Assembly: GCA_004376055.2 (NCBI GenBank)
Contig: CP049016.1
Location: forward strand, 2,356,001 to 2,420,000
Length of the DNA: 64,000 nt
Direction: 5' to 3'
Origin: Nitrospirales bacterium LBB_01
GTDB lineage: Bacteria; Nitrospirota; Thermodesulfovibrionia; Thermodesulfovibrionales; Magnetobacteriaceae
Shown here: piece by piece, positions 9,277 through 18,363 of the stretch
Layout: every line of letters begins with the position of its first letter
How positions within the stretch are numbered: position 1 is the first letter of the stretch
Position numbers and translations under genes: made by a program
The notes under the pieces: generated by a model
What the model was told of the DNA's origin: nothing
What the model saw: the letters and a program-made list of their open reading frames with translations, nothing else
Database searches by the model: none

Positions 9277-10143
9277 TTAACTGCTTCTAAGTAGTGTCTG
9301 TAGTCTTATCCCATTGTCGTGCATTTTAGCAATCGCAATCAGTGCTCCACTGAAATCTTTGACCTTGTAAAAAATATCGCCGGTATCGGAGGCCGGTAAA
9401 ATTTTAGTAATTTTGCCATTTAAGAAGTCCCTCATATCATGTTCATCCAGTGTTATCTCATCAAGATGGGACAGTGCTTTATCCATCGAATAAATCCCCC
9501 TGTTTTCAGTCTCCGTTGTTTGTAATTGGAATGAGTCGTTAATTGTAAAATCACCTACTCTTGTGCGCACAAGGCTGTGAATGTGCCCGCATGTGCCTAA
9601 TTCCTCAGCTAAATCAGCAGCAAGTGTTCTAACATAAGTTCCTTTTGAACAGAGCACCCTGATGGTCAAAAAAGGGCTTTCAAAACCAAGCAGTTGAAGT
9701 TCATATATTGTTACAGAGCGTTTGGCTCTTTCAATCTCAATGCCTTGCCGGGCAAGTTTATATAGCGGCTGCCCGTTTGATTTAAGTGCCGAAAACATCG
9801 GCGGGGTTTGCTCTATTGTGCCTCTAAAGCGGCTAAGTGCTGCCTCTATGTGCTCTGAAACATCGGCAGCTACTGGGGTTTCTTTAACCACCCGCCCCTC
9901 ACTGTCAAGTGTATCTGTGGCAGTGCCAAGTTTGATTGTTGCCACATATTCTTTGTCAAGACCGACAAAGTACCCTGAAAGTTTTGTAGCCCTGCCTGTC
10001 ATCACAATAAGTACGCCCTCGGCTAAGGGGTCAAGTGTACCGGCATGACCCACTTTTCTTGCCTTTATCTCATACTTTAGCTTCTGTATGGCGCTGTGAC
10101 TGGTTATGCCTGTAGGTTTATTGAGGTTTATCACTAAATTCAT
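9277..10143 (-). CDS. truB: tRNA pseudouridine-55 synthase
   Basis: The 288-residue protein has the catalytic motif GHAGTLDPLAEGVL with the nucleophilic Asp at about residue 38, the early NKPTGITSHSA motif and the GTYVRTLAADLAEELG motif. It makes pseudouridine 55 in the T-loop of tRNAs. It is the last gene of the ylxR-infB-rbfA-nrnA series, though separated from nrnA by 186 bp containing a palindromic repeat. Confidence 0.96.
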   Translation of the reverse strand: MNLVINLNKPTGITSHSAIQKLKYEIKARKVGHAGTLDPLAEGVLIVMTGRATKLSGYFVGLDKEYVATIKLGTATDTLDSEGRVVKETPVAADVSEHIEAALSRFRGTIEQTPPMFSALKSNGQPLYKLARQGIEIERAKRSVTIYELQLLGFESPFLTIRVLCSKGTYVRTLAADLAEELGTCGHIHSLVRTRVGDFTINDSFQLQTTETENRGIYSMDKALSHLDEITLDEHDMRDFLNGKITKILPASDTGDIFYKVKDFSGALIAIAKMHDNGIRLQTLLRSS

Positions 10144-10192
10144 AAACGAACTCCTAAAGAACTCTCCTGAACAATTTATTTTAAAGGTTTTT

Positions 10193-10260
10193 TCCGCAGA
10201 TTACGCAGATTTTCACAGATTTATATTTTTTCATCTGCGCCCATCTGTGTCATCTGCGGA
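10193..10260. repeat. Palindromic cgcagat-rich repeat, copy 1
   Basis: This 68-bp segment starts with tccgcagat and ends with its inverse atctgcgga, with further cgcagat/atctg blocks inside, so it can fold into an imperfect hairpin. A second copy lies at 47947-48008. It sits between truB and nrnA and contains no gene. Confidence 0.8.
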
Positions 10261-10329
10261 TTAATCTTTTCCAAGAGTTCCTTACTTTAAGGATGCCCAT
10301 CTTTTTAGGGCTTTAGGAACTCGTGTCAA

Positions 10330-11328
10330 CTACAACATTTTCAACTTTTCAAGCAACATTCCTTTAACCTCTTCAAGAGTGCCGGAGACTCTGTAACCGG
10401 CGGCGTTTTTATGCCCACCGCCGCCAAAATGACCCGCTACTGCCGCCACATTTATGCCGCCCTGTGACCGAAGCGACACTTTCCACTTTTGCGGGCTAAA
10501 CTCACGAAAAAATACCGACAGGTTTACCGAATCAACCATCAACGGGAAATTTACAAAATTTTCTGTCTCTTCACCCAAAGCCCCTGTCTCTTTAAACATA
10601 CTGTCTGTCACTACCGCTACGGAGACGTCAGGCTTGTAAATCTCAAGCTGCGACATCATCTTTTTAAAGAGTAAAAATTTAGCCTCAGACCAATTGTTAT
10701 ATAGTTTGTTGGCAATATATGAGGGATTTACGCCAATGTCAACAAGTTTAGCGCACACGAAAAGGGAGTCGGCAGTTGTGTTTGAGTGCCGAAATGTGCC
10801 TGTGTCATAGGAGATAGCCATAAATATATTTTCAGCTATGGATTTTGTTATCGTAGCCGAAAGAGCATTAAGCACGTGGTAAATGAGAAGCCCTGTTGCC
10901 GGAGATTTGGACACTATCCAGTGTGCATCGCTAAAGTGATCTTTAACCGTATCAGCCTCGCTCACCGTCGTGTCCAGAGCATAGTCACTGTCTCCTGGCA
11001 GGTGATGGTCAATTACGAGGATTTTCTTGAATTTCACATCCTTTACGCCTGTCCGTTCCAAAGTGTTGCAATCCACGATGATAAGAACGTGGGACTCTGC
11101 CTCCGGGAAAGTAAAGTCGTTTGAAAACCTTTCTGCTCCTTGCATAAAACTATACTGAACGGGAAGAGGGTCTCTGGATTTTATCGACACCTCCTTACCC
11201 AACGACTCAAGAGCCTCTCTAAGGGCAAGCGCCGACCCCACGGCATCCCCATCCGGAAACACATGCGGCACTATGTAAAACCGCTCGTTTTTCTGTATTT
11301 CTTTAATCAGATTCTCTGGTGGATTCAT
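10330..11328 (-). CDS. nrnA: DHH-family bifunctional oligoribonuclease / PAP phosphatase NrnA-like
   Basis: The 332-residue protein has the DHH phosphoesterase motifs HVFPDGDAVGSALAL, VDCN, IDHHLPGD and the C-terminal DHHA1 signature GHFGGGGHKNAAGY. These enzymes degrade very short RNA and, in many bacteria, dephosphorylate 3'-phosphoadenosine 5'-phosphate. The start is placed at the ATG at 11328 because GGAGAT lies just upstream; an in-frame ATG at 11352 lacks such a site. It overlaps the end of rbfA by 26 bases in another frame, so the two genes are probably co-translated. Confidence 0.9.
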   Translation of the reverse strand: MNPPENLIKEIQKNERFYIVPHVFPDGDAVGSALALREALESLGKEVSIKSRDPLPVQYSFMQGAERFSNDFTFPEAESHVLIIVDCNTLERTGVKDVKFKKILVIDHHLPGDSDYALDTTVSEADTVKDHFSDAHWIVSKSPATGLLIYHVLNALSATITKSIAENIFMAISYDTGTFRHSNTTADSLFVCAKLVDIGVNPSYIANKLYNNWSEAKFLLFKKMMSQLEIYKPDVSVAVVTDSMFKETGALGEETENFVNFPLMVDSVNLSVFFREFSPQKWKVSLRSQGGINVAAVAGHFGGGGHKNAAGYRVSGTLEEVKGMLLEKLKML

Positions 11329-11674
11329 GACTATCTCCGTGTATTTTTTCAAATATTTTATCTATTTTGGATCCATACAACATGGATTTATCCTCAAAAA
11401 AGCTCAACACAGGTATAACTTTCATACTGAGGGTTTTTGCAATTTCCTTTCTTATAAACCCTGCCGCCGAGTTTAATACCTTAAGACTCTGTTCAACATA
11501 CTCCTTTTTAAGAATGCTGACAAACACTCTTGCCGACTTCAGGTCATCAGAGACTGAAACATCTGTGATTGTTACAAACCCAAGCCGCGGGTCTTTTATT
11601 TTTGTCAGAACCACCTGAGCAATGTCCTCCCGAAGTGACCCTGACACTCGTTGTGCGCGCTTATATGGGTGCAT
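11303..11674 (-). CDS. rbfA: Ribosome-binding factor A
   Basis: The 123-residue protein matches RbfA: an N-terminal YKRAQRVSGSLREDIAQV helix, DPRLGFVTITDVSVSDDLKSA, and a KH-like fold with the RKEIAKTLSMKVIPVLSF stretch. RbfA helps 16S rRNA processing and 30S maturation, especially in the cold. Its ATG shares one base with the stop of the DUF503 gene, so translation is coupled. Confidence 0.95.
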   Translation of the reverse strand: MHPYKRAQRVSGSLREDIAQVVLTKIKDPRLGFVTITDVSVSDDLKSARVFVSILKKEYVEQSLKVLNSAAGFIRKEIAKTLSMKVIPVLSFFEDKSMLYGSKIDKIFEKIHGDSHESTRESD

Positions 11675-11952
11675 CAGGTTATCTCCACCGAATAGTCCAA
11701 AAGCTCTGCCATAGTCTCTTTCTCTGCCATGTTCTTAACGCTTTCCAGTGTGCTGTGTATTTGTTTGACATCGTTAGAAATACAGGCACAAAAAATGGAC
11801 ACCCTTTGCCATAAGTCGTTTGCCTCTTCAGCAACCGATACGTTAAATTTGTTCCTAAGCCTGTCCTTCAGAGATTTAACAACAAACCTCTTGGACTTTA
11901 AAGAACCGGACTCCGGCAAGTATAAATCCATTTTTAAAACACCAACTACCAA
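11674..11952 (-). CDS. DUF503 (YlxP-like) protein
   Basis: A 92-residue protein of the DUF503 family, recognised by the start VVGVLKMDLYLPESGSLKSK and the RFVVKSLKDRLRNKFNVSVAE motif. Its position between infB and rbfA is the usual one for this family. The fold is ferredoxin-like; the biochemical role is not settled, although the constant neighbourhood suggests ribosome maturation or RNA binding. Confidence 0.9.
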   Translation of the reverse strand: MVVGVLKMDLYLPESGSLKSKRFVVKSLKDRLRNKFNVSVAEEANDLWQRVSIFCACISNDVKQIHSTLESVKNMAEKETMAELLDYSVEIT

Positions 11953-12021
11953 ATCCGTAAGTGCAGACTAAATTCCACTCACACAGGTCTCAAATGAAAG
12001 ACAGTCCGCCCTCCCCCCTGA

Positions 12022-14430
12022 TTAGAGCTTTCCAGCTATTTTTTCTATTTTGTAATTTTCTAAAACATCGCCAGCTTTCAGGTCATTATAGTTTTCAACC
12101 ACTATGCCGCACTCATAACCTTTCAAAGCCTCTTTTACATCATCTTTAAATCTCTTAAGTGTGTCTATCTTGCCGTCAAAAATGACAATATTGTCTCTGA
12201 TTACCCTGATACCGTCCGCCGACCTCTGCACAGAGCCCTCCGTAACAAGACATCCTGCCACAGTGCCTATCTTAGAAATATAAAATGTCTGCTTAACCTC
12301 TGCTGTGCCAAGTATGACCTCCTTAAGGGTAGGCTCCAAAAGTCCCTCAAGCGCCTTTTTAACGTCGTCTATTGCATCGTATATTACATTATAGAAGCGG
12401 ATGTCAACACCCTCACGTTCGGCAAGTTTAGAGGATTTAGCGTCAGCTCTGACATTAAAACCGATTATTATAGCGTTTGAGGCCGAGGCCAGCATAACGT
12501 CTGAGTCGTTTATCCCGCCTGTCGATGAGTGTATTACCTTTACCTTTACCTCTTCATGCTTTATGTTTTCAAGAGAGCTCTTTAACGCCTCAGCAGAACC
12601 CTGAACATCAGACTTGATAATTATATTTAGTTCCTTAATGGCTTGTTCTTTTATTTTTGCATACAGTTCGTCAAGGTTTAATTTCTTTGGATGCACCGAC
12701 TGGGTTGTTTGAGTTTTTTGTCTTCTTGCCATTACAATCTGTCTGGCTCTTTTTTCCTCATCAACCACCATGAAAGACTCACCGGCATCCGGCACATCGG
12801 AAAACCCAACAACCTCTACAGGAGTGGATGGCCCTGCCTCAGTTATCTTAGCTCCCTCATCGTCAACCAGAGCACGTACTTTGCCAAAACTGAAACCCGT
12901 TACAAAGACGTCGCTGACTCTGAGTTTACCGCTTTGAATCAACACTGTAGCTACAGCACCGCGTCCTTTATCAAGACGTGATTCTATGACAACTCCGCGA
13001 GCTGGTTTATCAGGGTTTGCCCTGAGTTCCATCATCTCAGCCTGAAGGACAATCATCTCAAGGAGGTCTTCAATACCTATGAGTTTCTTTGCCGACACCT
13101 GAACGAAAATATTCTTTCCGCCCCATTCCTCAGATATTACCTCATGCTCAGAGAGCTCCTTCTTAATTCTATCGACATCGGCATTGCCTTTGTCTATCTT
13201 ATTAATGGCCACAACTATGGGGACATTAGCGGCCCTTGCGTGATCAATTGCTTCAATGGTCTGAGGCATTACGCCGTCATCTGCGGCAACAACAAGTACC
13301 ACGATGTCTGTGACCTTAGCGCCGCGCGCTCTCATAGAGGTAAACGCCTCATGACCTGGTGTGTCCAAAAACACTATTTCCTTGCCCTTAAGCCGCACCT
13401 TGTATGCGCCTATGTGCTGCGTAATGCCGCCTGCCTCAGATTCCGTCACTTTCGTTTTTCTTAGAGCATCAAGCAAGGAGGTTTTCCCGTGGTCAACGTG
13501 TCCCATAATGGTAACAACCGGAGGACGCGGAATGAGATTCTCATCGTCAGCTGACTCATCAGCTGCCTCATAATTTTCAACCTCGGCAGCCTCCACCTTT
13601 ATGCCAAACGCCTCCGCCACCATTATAGCGGCATCCATATCCACCACTTGATTTATCGTAGGCATTGTGCCCAGTTCCATGAATTTCTTAATAACCTCGG
13701 ATATCTTCTGACCAATCAAGTGTGCAAAATCACTTACAGTGGCCCCCTCCTGAATCTTTATTAGTTTTTTTCTCGGGGCGGTTGGAGCAAGAGGCTGTTT
13801 TAAACCCATGCCTTTTTGTATTTGCCTGCCCTTAGCGGACTTCTTACCGGTTCTTGTGTCAAATATCTTTTTTTGCTCAACCTTTCTTATTGACTGGAAG
13901 GCCCTTTGCATACTTAACTTCGGCTTTACTTTCTCTACTTTTTCTATATCAACTTTCTTTTTAAATCTGTCAGGGATTACAACATCCTCCTCCTCCTCAG
14001 CACCAGTGGCAACTGCCGGAGGAACTGGCAGCACAGGCGGAGCGCCAACATCGGTGGAGGGGAACTTGGCAGGAGGTTTATTATGAGACCGTTCATGCGG
14101 CTTCTGTTCATGAGGTTTCTGTCTCTGCTCTTGAGGTTTTTGTTCATGAGATTTCTGCATTGGTGGTGTTGCTGCAGGCGTAACTGGACGAGCAGCTTGC
14201 TGCTGCGGCTGCTGGTTCGGTTTCTGTTTATTGAACGGTCTGGGTTTTGAAGCCGTACCCTGTTCAGGTGTTTTAGTTGTCAGTTTTGCCGTAATTTTTT
14301 CCACTAAGTCCGGTTGCAAATTTGACGAATGCGTTTTGCCTTCAATGCCCAACTGTTCAATGACGGCAAGAATCTCTCTATTGCTTACAGAAAGGGTCTT
14401 TGCCAATTCGTTAACTCTTATCATAGCCAC
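12022..14430 (-). CDS. infB: Translation initiation factor IF-2
   Basis: The 802-residue protein has an N-terminal IF2_N helix bundle (about 1-55), a long Gln/Pro/Lys linker (about 55-170), a second IF2_N-like region (about 225-285) and the GTPase domain from about residue 305 with G1 GHVDHGKT, G3 DTPGHEAF and G4 NKID, followed by domains II-IV. It brings initiator tRNA to the 30S subunit. It lies directly after ylxR with no gap. nusA, often upstream in this operon, is not present here. Confidence 0.97.
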   Translation of the reverse strand: MAMIRVNELAKTLSVSNREILAVIEQLGIEGKTHSSNLQPDLVEKITAKLTTKTPEQGTASKPRPFNKQKPNQQPQQQAARPVTPAATPPMQKSHEQKPQEQRQKPHEQKPHERSHNKPPAKFPSTDVGAPPVLPVPPAVATGAEEEEDVVIPDRFKKKVDIEKVEKVKPKLSMQRAFQSIRKVEQKKIFDTRTGKKSAKGRQIQKGMGLKQPLAPTAPRKKLIKIQEGATVSDFAHLIGQKISEVIKKFMELGTMPTINQVVDMDAAIMVAEAFGIKVEAAEVENYEAADESADDENLIPRPPVVTIMGHVDHGKTSLLDALRKTKVTESEAGGITQHIGAYKVRLKGKEIVFLDTPGHEAFTSMRARGAKVTDIVVLVVAADDGVMPQTIEAIDHARAANVPIVVAINKIDKGNADVDRIKKELSEHEVISEEWGGKNIFVQVSAKKLIGIEDLLEMIVLQAEMMELRANPDKPARGVVIESRLDKGRGAVATVLIQSGKLRVSDVFVTGFSFGKVRALVDDEGAKITEAGPSTPVEVVGFSDVPDAGESFMVVDEEKRARQIVMARRQKTQTTQSVHPKKLNLDELYAKIKEQAIKELNIIIKSDVQGSAEALKSSLENIKHEEVKVKVIHSSTGGINDSDVMLASASNAIIIGFNVRADAKSSKLAEREGVDIRFYNVIYDAIDDVKKALEGLLEPTLKEVILGTAEVKQTFYISKIGTVAGCLVTEGSVQRSADGIRVIRDNIVIFDGKIDTLKRFKDDVKEALKGYECGIVVENYNDLKAGDVLENYKIEKIAGKL

Positions 14431-14700
14431 TTAAGTAATCTCCTCCGATATTAACAGCTCTTTCAAATGCTCAAGGCTGCCAACCTCAACATCAACTTTA
14501 AAAATCTTTTTAAGCCGTTTTCCTCTCATTAACACATCTATGCACTGCTTTTCACGGCACACATGATAACCTCTGCCAGAAAGCACTTTTCCTCTGTCAT
14601 ACACAAGCCTGCCATTTTCCACTACAAGCCTCAGAAGCTCCGCCCTGCCTTTTTTGGCCCTGCAGGATACACACGTCCTTTGAGGATGTTCAGGCACCAC
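14431..14700 (-). CDS. ylxR: YlxR (DUF448) RNA-binding family protein
   Basis: The 89-residue product has the family motif RTCVSCRAKKGRAELLRLV and GRGYHVC. YlxR proteins are small basic nucleic-acid-binding proteins encoded next to infB. The start is a GTG (two in-frame GTG codons in a row) preceded by AAGAAG. It is the first gene of the infB series; 14701-14811 probably holds the promoter. Confidence 0.9.
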   Translation of the reverse strand: MVPEHPQRTCVSCRAKKGRAELLRLVVENGRLVYDRGKVLSGRGYHVCREKQCIDVLMRGKRLKKIFKVDVEVGSLEHLKELLISEEIT

Positions 14701-14811
14701 TTCTTACATATTATCACAATAAATTCTTTTTATGCAACATTTTCCTGAAGTGCAGAATTTAGTTAAGGAACAAATATTCTGTGTTGAATAAATCGTCCAC
14801 AAGCTGTGTAA

Positions 14812-15504
14812 TCAGATAGTGTCATCAAAGTAGTAACCGACACCCCTGCGGGTTTTTATGTACGCCGGCCTGTCAGATTTGTCTTCTATCTGAGCTCTGA
14901 GTCTTCTTATGTGAACGTCAACGGTTCTTGGCTCAACAAATGCCTCATCGCGCCACACAGCATCAAGCAGCATGTCGCGGGTCTGAACCTTACCTCTTTT
15001 TTTTATCAGATAAACAAGAAGTTTAAACTCTGTGGGACTTAACGATAAAAGTTTTCCACTTTTGGTTACCGTATAAGTTTCCATGTCTATAAGAAGATTC
15101 CCGGTTTTTATTATTTTTTCTGTAGTGTCATCATCTGCGGTTCGTCTAAGCACTGCCTTTATGCGAGCCATCAACTCTCTTATGCTAAATGGTTTCGTTA
15201 AATAATCATCAGCGCCGGACTCAAGGCCCGCCACCTTATCAGATTCACCGGATTTGGCTGTCAACATTATTATAGGAATTGACGCCGTTCTTTTTGAGGC
15301 CTTAACTCGCTTACAGATTTCCATGCCGGTTGTGCCAGGGAGCATTAAGTCCAATATGACTAAATCAAAAAAACCGTTCAATATCGTTTTAAGACCCTCT
15401 GAGCCGTTATAGCATATGGTTACACTAAAACCTGCCTTTTTTAAATTATACGACAAAAGCTCCGCAATGTCTTTTTCATCTTCTATGACTATGATTTTTC
15501 TCAT
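14812..15504 (-). CDS. PhoB/OmpR-family response regulator
   Basis: The 230-residue protein has a receiver domain (about 1-120) with acidic pocket EDE near residue 8, phospho-acceptor Asp in LVILDLMLPG near residue 53 and Lys in YLTKPFS near 105, and a winged-helix DNA-binding domain (about 130-228) with RTVDVHIRRLRAQIE. The segment order and linker resemble PhoB. No histidine kinase gene is adjacent in this window, so the partner must be elsewhere. Confidence 0.93.
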   Translation of the reverse strand: MRKIIVIEDEKDIAELLSYNLKKAGFSVTICYNGSEGLKTILNGFFDLVILDLMLPGTTGMEICKRVKASKRTASIPIIMLTAKSGESDKVAGLESGADDYLTKPFSIRELMARIKAVLRRTADDDTTEKIIKTGNLLIDMETYTVTKSGKLLSLSPTEFKLLVYLIKKRGKVQTRDMLLDAVWRDEAFVEPRTVDVHIRRLRAQIEDKSDRPAYIKTRRGVGYYFDDTI

Positions 15505-15618
15505 TTTTCAGAACAATACTGCTTAATGCCTCCTGTTTAAACTCTACCTGAAGGATATTTTAACAAATTGATTGTTACAATTGCATTAAGGGTTTATATT
15601 GTTATGCAATAAGGCTTG

Positions 15619-15648
15619 TTGACAGTCGGAGACACTGTGTGCTAAATT
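15619..15648 (+). promoter_or_regulatory. Putative sigma-70 promoter of tRNA-Leu
   Basis: A perfect -35 box TTGACA (15619-15624) is followed 17-18 bases later by a -10-like CTAAATT (15642-15648). This would start transcription about 10 bases before the tRNA. No other strong box pair is visible in the 160-bp gap. Confidence 0.6.
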
Positions 15649-15664
15649 GGATAAGAACAGCCGT

Positions 15665-15748
15665 GCCGAAGTGGTGGAATTGGCAGACACGCAAGGTTCA
15701 GGGTCTTGTGGGGGCAACTCCGTGGGGGTTCGAGTCCCCCCTTCGGCA
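15665..15748 (+). tRNA. tRNA-Leu (anticodon CAG)
   Basis: The acceptor stem GCCGAAG pairs fully with CTTCGGC, and A is the discriminator base. The D-arm GTGGAATTGGCAGACAC is typical of leucine tRNAs. The anticodon stem CAAGG/TCTTG closes the loop TTCAGGG with anticodon CAG. A long variable arm and the T-arm GGGGG-TTCGAGT-CCCCC follow. CCA is not encoded. The gene stands just before the AT-rich three-Cys-motif/TcmP pair. Confidence 0.95.
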
Positions 15749-15775
15749 GTACGTTTTGATATTCTTGAGGGGGTA

Positions 15776-16507
15776 ATGGCTTATAAAAGCAAGATAGAGT
15801 GGACGGAGACCACATGGAATCCTGTAACTGGCTGTACGAAAATCAGTAAAGGCTGCATGAATTGTTATGCTGAAAAGCTTGCTTTACGCCTTAAGGCAAT
15901 GGGCGTTAATAAATACAAAAATGCTTTTGATGTTTCTCTGCATTACAAAGAGTTGTTACGTCCTCAAGGATGGAAAGAACCCAGACGGATTTTCGTAAAC
16001 TCTATGGGTGATTTATTTCATGATGATGTGCCGTTAAATTTTATTGAAGAGGTGTTCACCATCATGAATAAGTGCCAAAGGCATATTTTTCAGATTCTTA
16101 CAAAGAGAAGTGAACGGCTGATGGAACTTTCCGATAAATTACCATGGAGCCAAAATATATGGATGGGTGTGACTGTTGAAGACAATAGGTATTTGCATAG
16201 AATCAAACATTTATCAGCAACCGATGCTCATATAAAGTTTATTTCTTTTGAACCGTTACTCTCTGACATGCTTGATTTGGAACTATCCGGCATACATTGG
16301 GCTATAGTTGGGGGGGAAAGCGGACCGGGTAGCCGTGTAATGAAATCACAGTGGGTGGAACAGATTAAAAACACTTGTATGAAAAGCGATATTCCCTTTT
16401 TTTTTAAACAATGGGGCGGCACAAACAAACATAAAAATGGAAGGCTTTTTGATGGCAAAATATGGGACTGTATGCCAGAATATCAAATATCTACGTTATC
16501 AGCTTGA
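15776..16507 (+). CDS. Three-Cys-motif protein, DUF5131 / phage Gp37-Gp68 family
   Basis: The 243-residue protein begins MAYKSKIEWTETTWNPVTGC and carries a cysteine cluster CTKISKGCMNCYAEKLA (Cys at about 20, 27 and 30), the signature of the DUF5131 (Gp37/Gp68) family, found in phages and mobile regions. The cysteines suggest an iron-sulphur or metal site; radical-SAM relatedness has been proposed for the family, but I cannot prove it here. The start at 15776 is preferred because of a GAGGGGG just upstream; the longer frame opening at 15647 would run through tRNA-Leu. It is followed three bases later by tcmP, its usual partner. Base composition is more AT-rich than in the flanking genes, suggesting acquisition. 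Confidence 0.88.
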   Translation: MAYKSKIEWTETTWNPVTGCTKISKGCMNCYAEKLALRLKAMGVNKYKNAFDVSLHYKELLRPQGWKEPRRIFVNSMGDLFHDDVPLNFIEEVFTIMNKCQRHIFQILTKRSERLMELSDKLPWSQNIWMGVTVEDNRYLHRIKHLSATDAHIKFISFEPLLSDMLDLELSGIHWAIVGGESGPGSRVMKSQWVEQIKNTCMKSDIPFFFKQWGGTNKHKNGRLFDGKIWDCMPEYQISTLSA

Positions 16508-16509
16508 TC

Positions 16510-17325
16510 ATGAAAACAGATAAAATAGGTAAATGGTCAGAGTTAAAACTTGAAATAATAAAGAAATATGCCAAAGCATACACAAGAATACTTAGCAATG
16601 AGAACTGGTGTAAAGGGTATTTTTATATAGATGCTTTTTCTGGTGCCGGATTTCATGAAAGTAGAAATACAGGAGAGTTAATTCAGGGTTCACCAATTAA
16701 TGCGTTAGAAATTGATCCAGCTTTTAGTGAATACCATTTTATAGACTTAGATAAGGGAAAGATTGGTAATCTAAAGCAACTGGTCGGAGAAGCTCCTAAT
16801 AAGTATTTTTATAATGAAGATTGTAATCAAGTTCTAATGAAAAGTATTTTTCCTAAACTTCCTTATAACAGCTATAAACGAGCATTGTGTTTGCTTGACC
16901 CGTACGGATTACATCTTAATTGGGAAACGGTTATGAAGGCTGCAGAGCTAAAAACAATGGATGTTTTTATAAATTTCTCTGTAATGGATATGAATATGAA
17001 TGTTCTATTTGACAAATTGGAATATGTAACACCAGAAAACATCAATAGAATGAATGCTTTTTGGGGAGATGACAGCTGGAAAGACATAATATATAAAGTC
17101 AATATGAATCTGTTTGGCGATGAATATAATAAAAAAGAAGAAAACTTCACTAAACTTGGTAAAGAATATAGAAATCGTCTAAAAAAGACAGCTGGTTTCA
17201 CATTTGTCCCCGAGCCTATACTGATGAGAAACAAAAGTAATGGCCCATTGTATTATCTTTACTTTGCCTCACAGCAAAAGTTAGCAGATGATATAATTAA
17301 TGATATTTTTAAGAAATATAAATAA
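16510..17325 (+). CDS. tcmP: Three-Cys-motif partner protein TcmP
   Basis: The 271-residue product matches the TcmP family: KWSELKLEIIKKYAKAYTRI at the N-terminus, then YFYIDAFSGAGFHE, which looks like a Rossmann or methyltransferase motif I, NALEID and HFIDLDKGKIGNL, and a central CLLDPYGLHLNW. It is constantly found beside the three-Cys-motif protein, here the gene just upstream. Start at the ATG at 16510, which leaves two bases after the upstream stop; an earlier in-frame ATG at 16462 overlaps the first gene. The function of the pair is unknown; a nucleic-acid modification or phage-related role is only a guess. The gene is strongly AT-rich. Confidence 0.85.
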   Translation: MKTDKIGKWSELKLEIIKKYAKAYTRILSNENWCKGYFYIDAFSGAGFHESRNTGELIQGSPINALEIDPAFSEYHFIDLDKGKIGNLKQLVGEAPNKYFYNEDCNQVLMKSIFPKLPYNSYKRALCLLDPYGLHLNWETVMKAAELKTMDVFINFSVMDMNMNVLFDKLEYVTPENINRMNAFWGDDSWKDIIYKVNMNLFGDEYNKKEENFTKLGKEYRNRLKKTAGFTFVPEPILMRNKSNGPLYYLYFASQQKLADDIINDIFKKYK

Positions 17326-17367
17326 CACTTTAACCAGCAGGTAAAAACGGCACCCACACCACTTTTC

Positions 17368-18363
17368 TTAATCAACCCGAGAAGAGTGTTCACTGAGCGG
17401 CTTATCAAAATTATACGACTCTTTGACAATATACACAGGGCGGCTTTTAACCTCAAGGTATATCTTTCCTACGTATTCGCTGAGGATGCCTATAAACATC
17501 AGCTGAATTCCCCCGAACATGTACAAGGGCAGCACAATGGATGCCCAGCCGGGAATAGCATTACCCTGTATTTTTGTAAAGATTGTCCAAAACACAAGCC
17601 CAAGTGCGGCAAGAAAATTAAAAAAACCAAGGATAAAAGCAAGCCGCAATGGAAAATTGGAAAATGACGTTATTCCCTCCACCGCAAATGAGATCATCTT
17701 TCTAAGCGGATATTTGGTCTCACCGGCAAAACGCTTTTCCCGCCTGTAATACACAATTGCCGGAGTAAATCTCATATTTGGGAAAATGCCGCGCAAAAAG
17801 CGGTTTACCTCCTTGTATCGCTTAAATTCATTGAGCGCCAGCCGTGAAATCAGCCTGTAATCCGAGTGGTCATATATAAGGTTAACGCCCATAAGCCGCA
17901 TAAACATATAAAAAAATCTGGCCGTAAATCGTTTAAAAAAAGTATCTTCCTCTCTGCTTTTTCTCACCCCATAGACTATGTCAGACCCCTCGTAGTGCTT
18001 TAAAATCATCTCCTCTATAGCCTCTGGGGGGTCCTGCAAATCGGCGTCAAGCGAGACAGTCATCTCTCCTGTTGCAGCCGTAAGCCCTGCTGTCAACGCC
18101 GGTTGATGTCCAAAATTGCCGCTTAAGGAAATTACCTTTACTTTTCGGTCTTTTTCACTTATCAATTTCAGCTCTCTTAGGGTTGCATCCGATGAGCCGT
18201 CATCAACATATATTATTTCATAATCTCTAATCAGTCCATTCTGTACGAAAGAACCGACAAGCGAGGTCAACCTGCCGTAAACCTCCCATATTACCGGCTC
18301 CTCGTTAAAGCAGGGAATGACTATGCTTAGTGTTTTAGCTGTTTTTTGATTTAAAGTATTCAT
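17368..18363 (-). CDS. Family 2 glycosyltransferase with C-terminal membrane helices (DPM/ArnC-like)
   Basis: The 331-residue protein has a GT-A domain with LSIVIPCFNEEP, DDGSSDAT and the DXD-like LDADLQDPPE, followed by two membrane helices (about 235-260 and 270-295). This is the pattern of undecaprenyl-phosphate or polyprenol-phosphate sugar transferases, which load a sugar onto a lipid carrier at the inner membrane. It is the last gene of a four-gene polysaccharide cluster and overlaps its upstream neighbour by 29 bases. Confidence 0.9.
   Translation of the reverse strand: MNTLNQKTAKTLSIVIPCFNEEPVIWEVYGRLTSLVGSFVQNGLIRDYEIIYVDDGSSDATLRELKLISEKDRKVKVISLSGNFGHQPALTAGLTAATGEMTVSLDADLQDPPEAIEEMILKHYEGSDIVYGVRKSREEDTFFKRFTARFFYMFMRLMGVNLIYDHSDYRLISRLALNEFKRYKEVNRFLRGIFPNMRFTPAIVYYRREKRFAGETKYPLRKMISFAVEGITSFSNFPLRLAFILGFFNFLAALGLVFWTIFTKIQGNAIPGWASIVLPLYMFGGIQLMFIGILSEYVGKIYLEVKSRPVYIVKESYNFDKPLSEHSSRVD

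Noticed and set aside
15647-15775. Longer start for the three-Cys-motif gene
   Set aside because: The extra 43 codons run through tRNA-Leu; the ATG at 15776 has a good ribosome binding site and gives the family N-terminus.
15665-17367. Integration site (attL/attR) around the tRNA-Leu/TcmP region
   Set aside because: I looked for a repeat of the tRNA 3' end downstream of tcmP up to about 17400 and saw none; no integrase gene is present.
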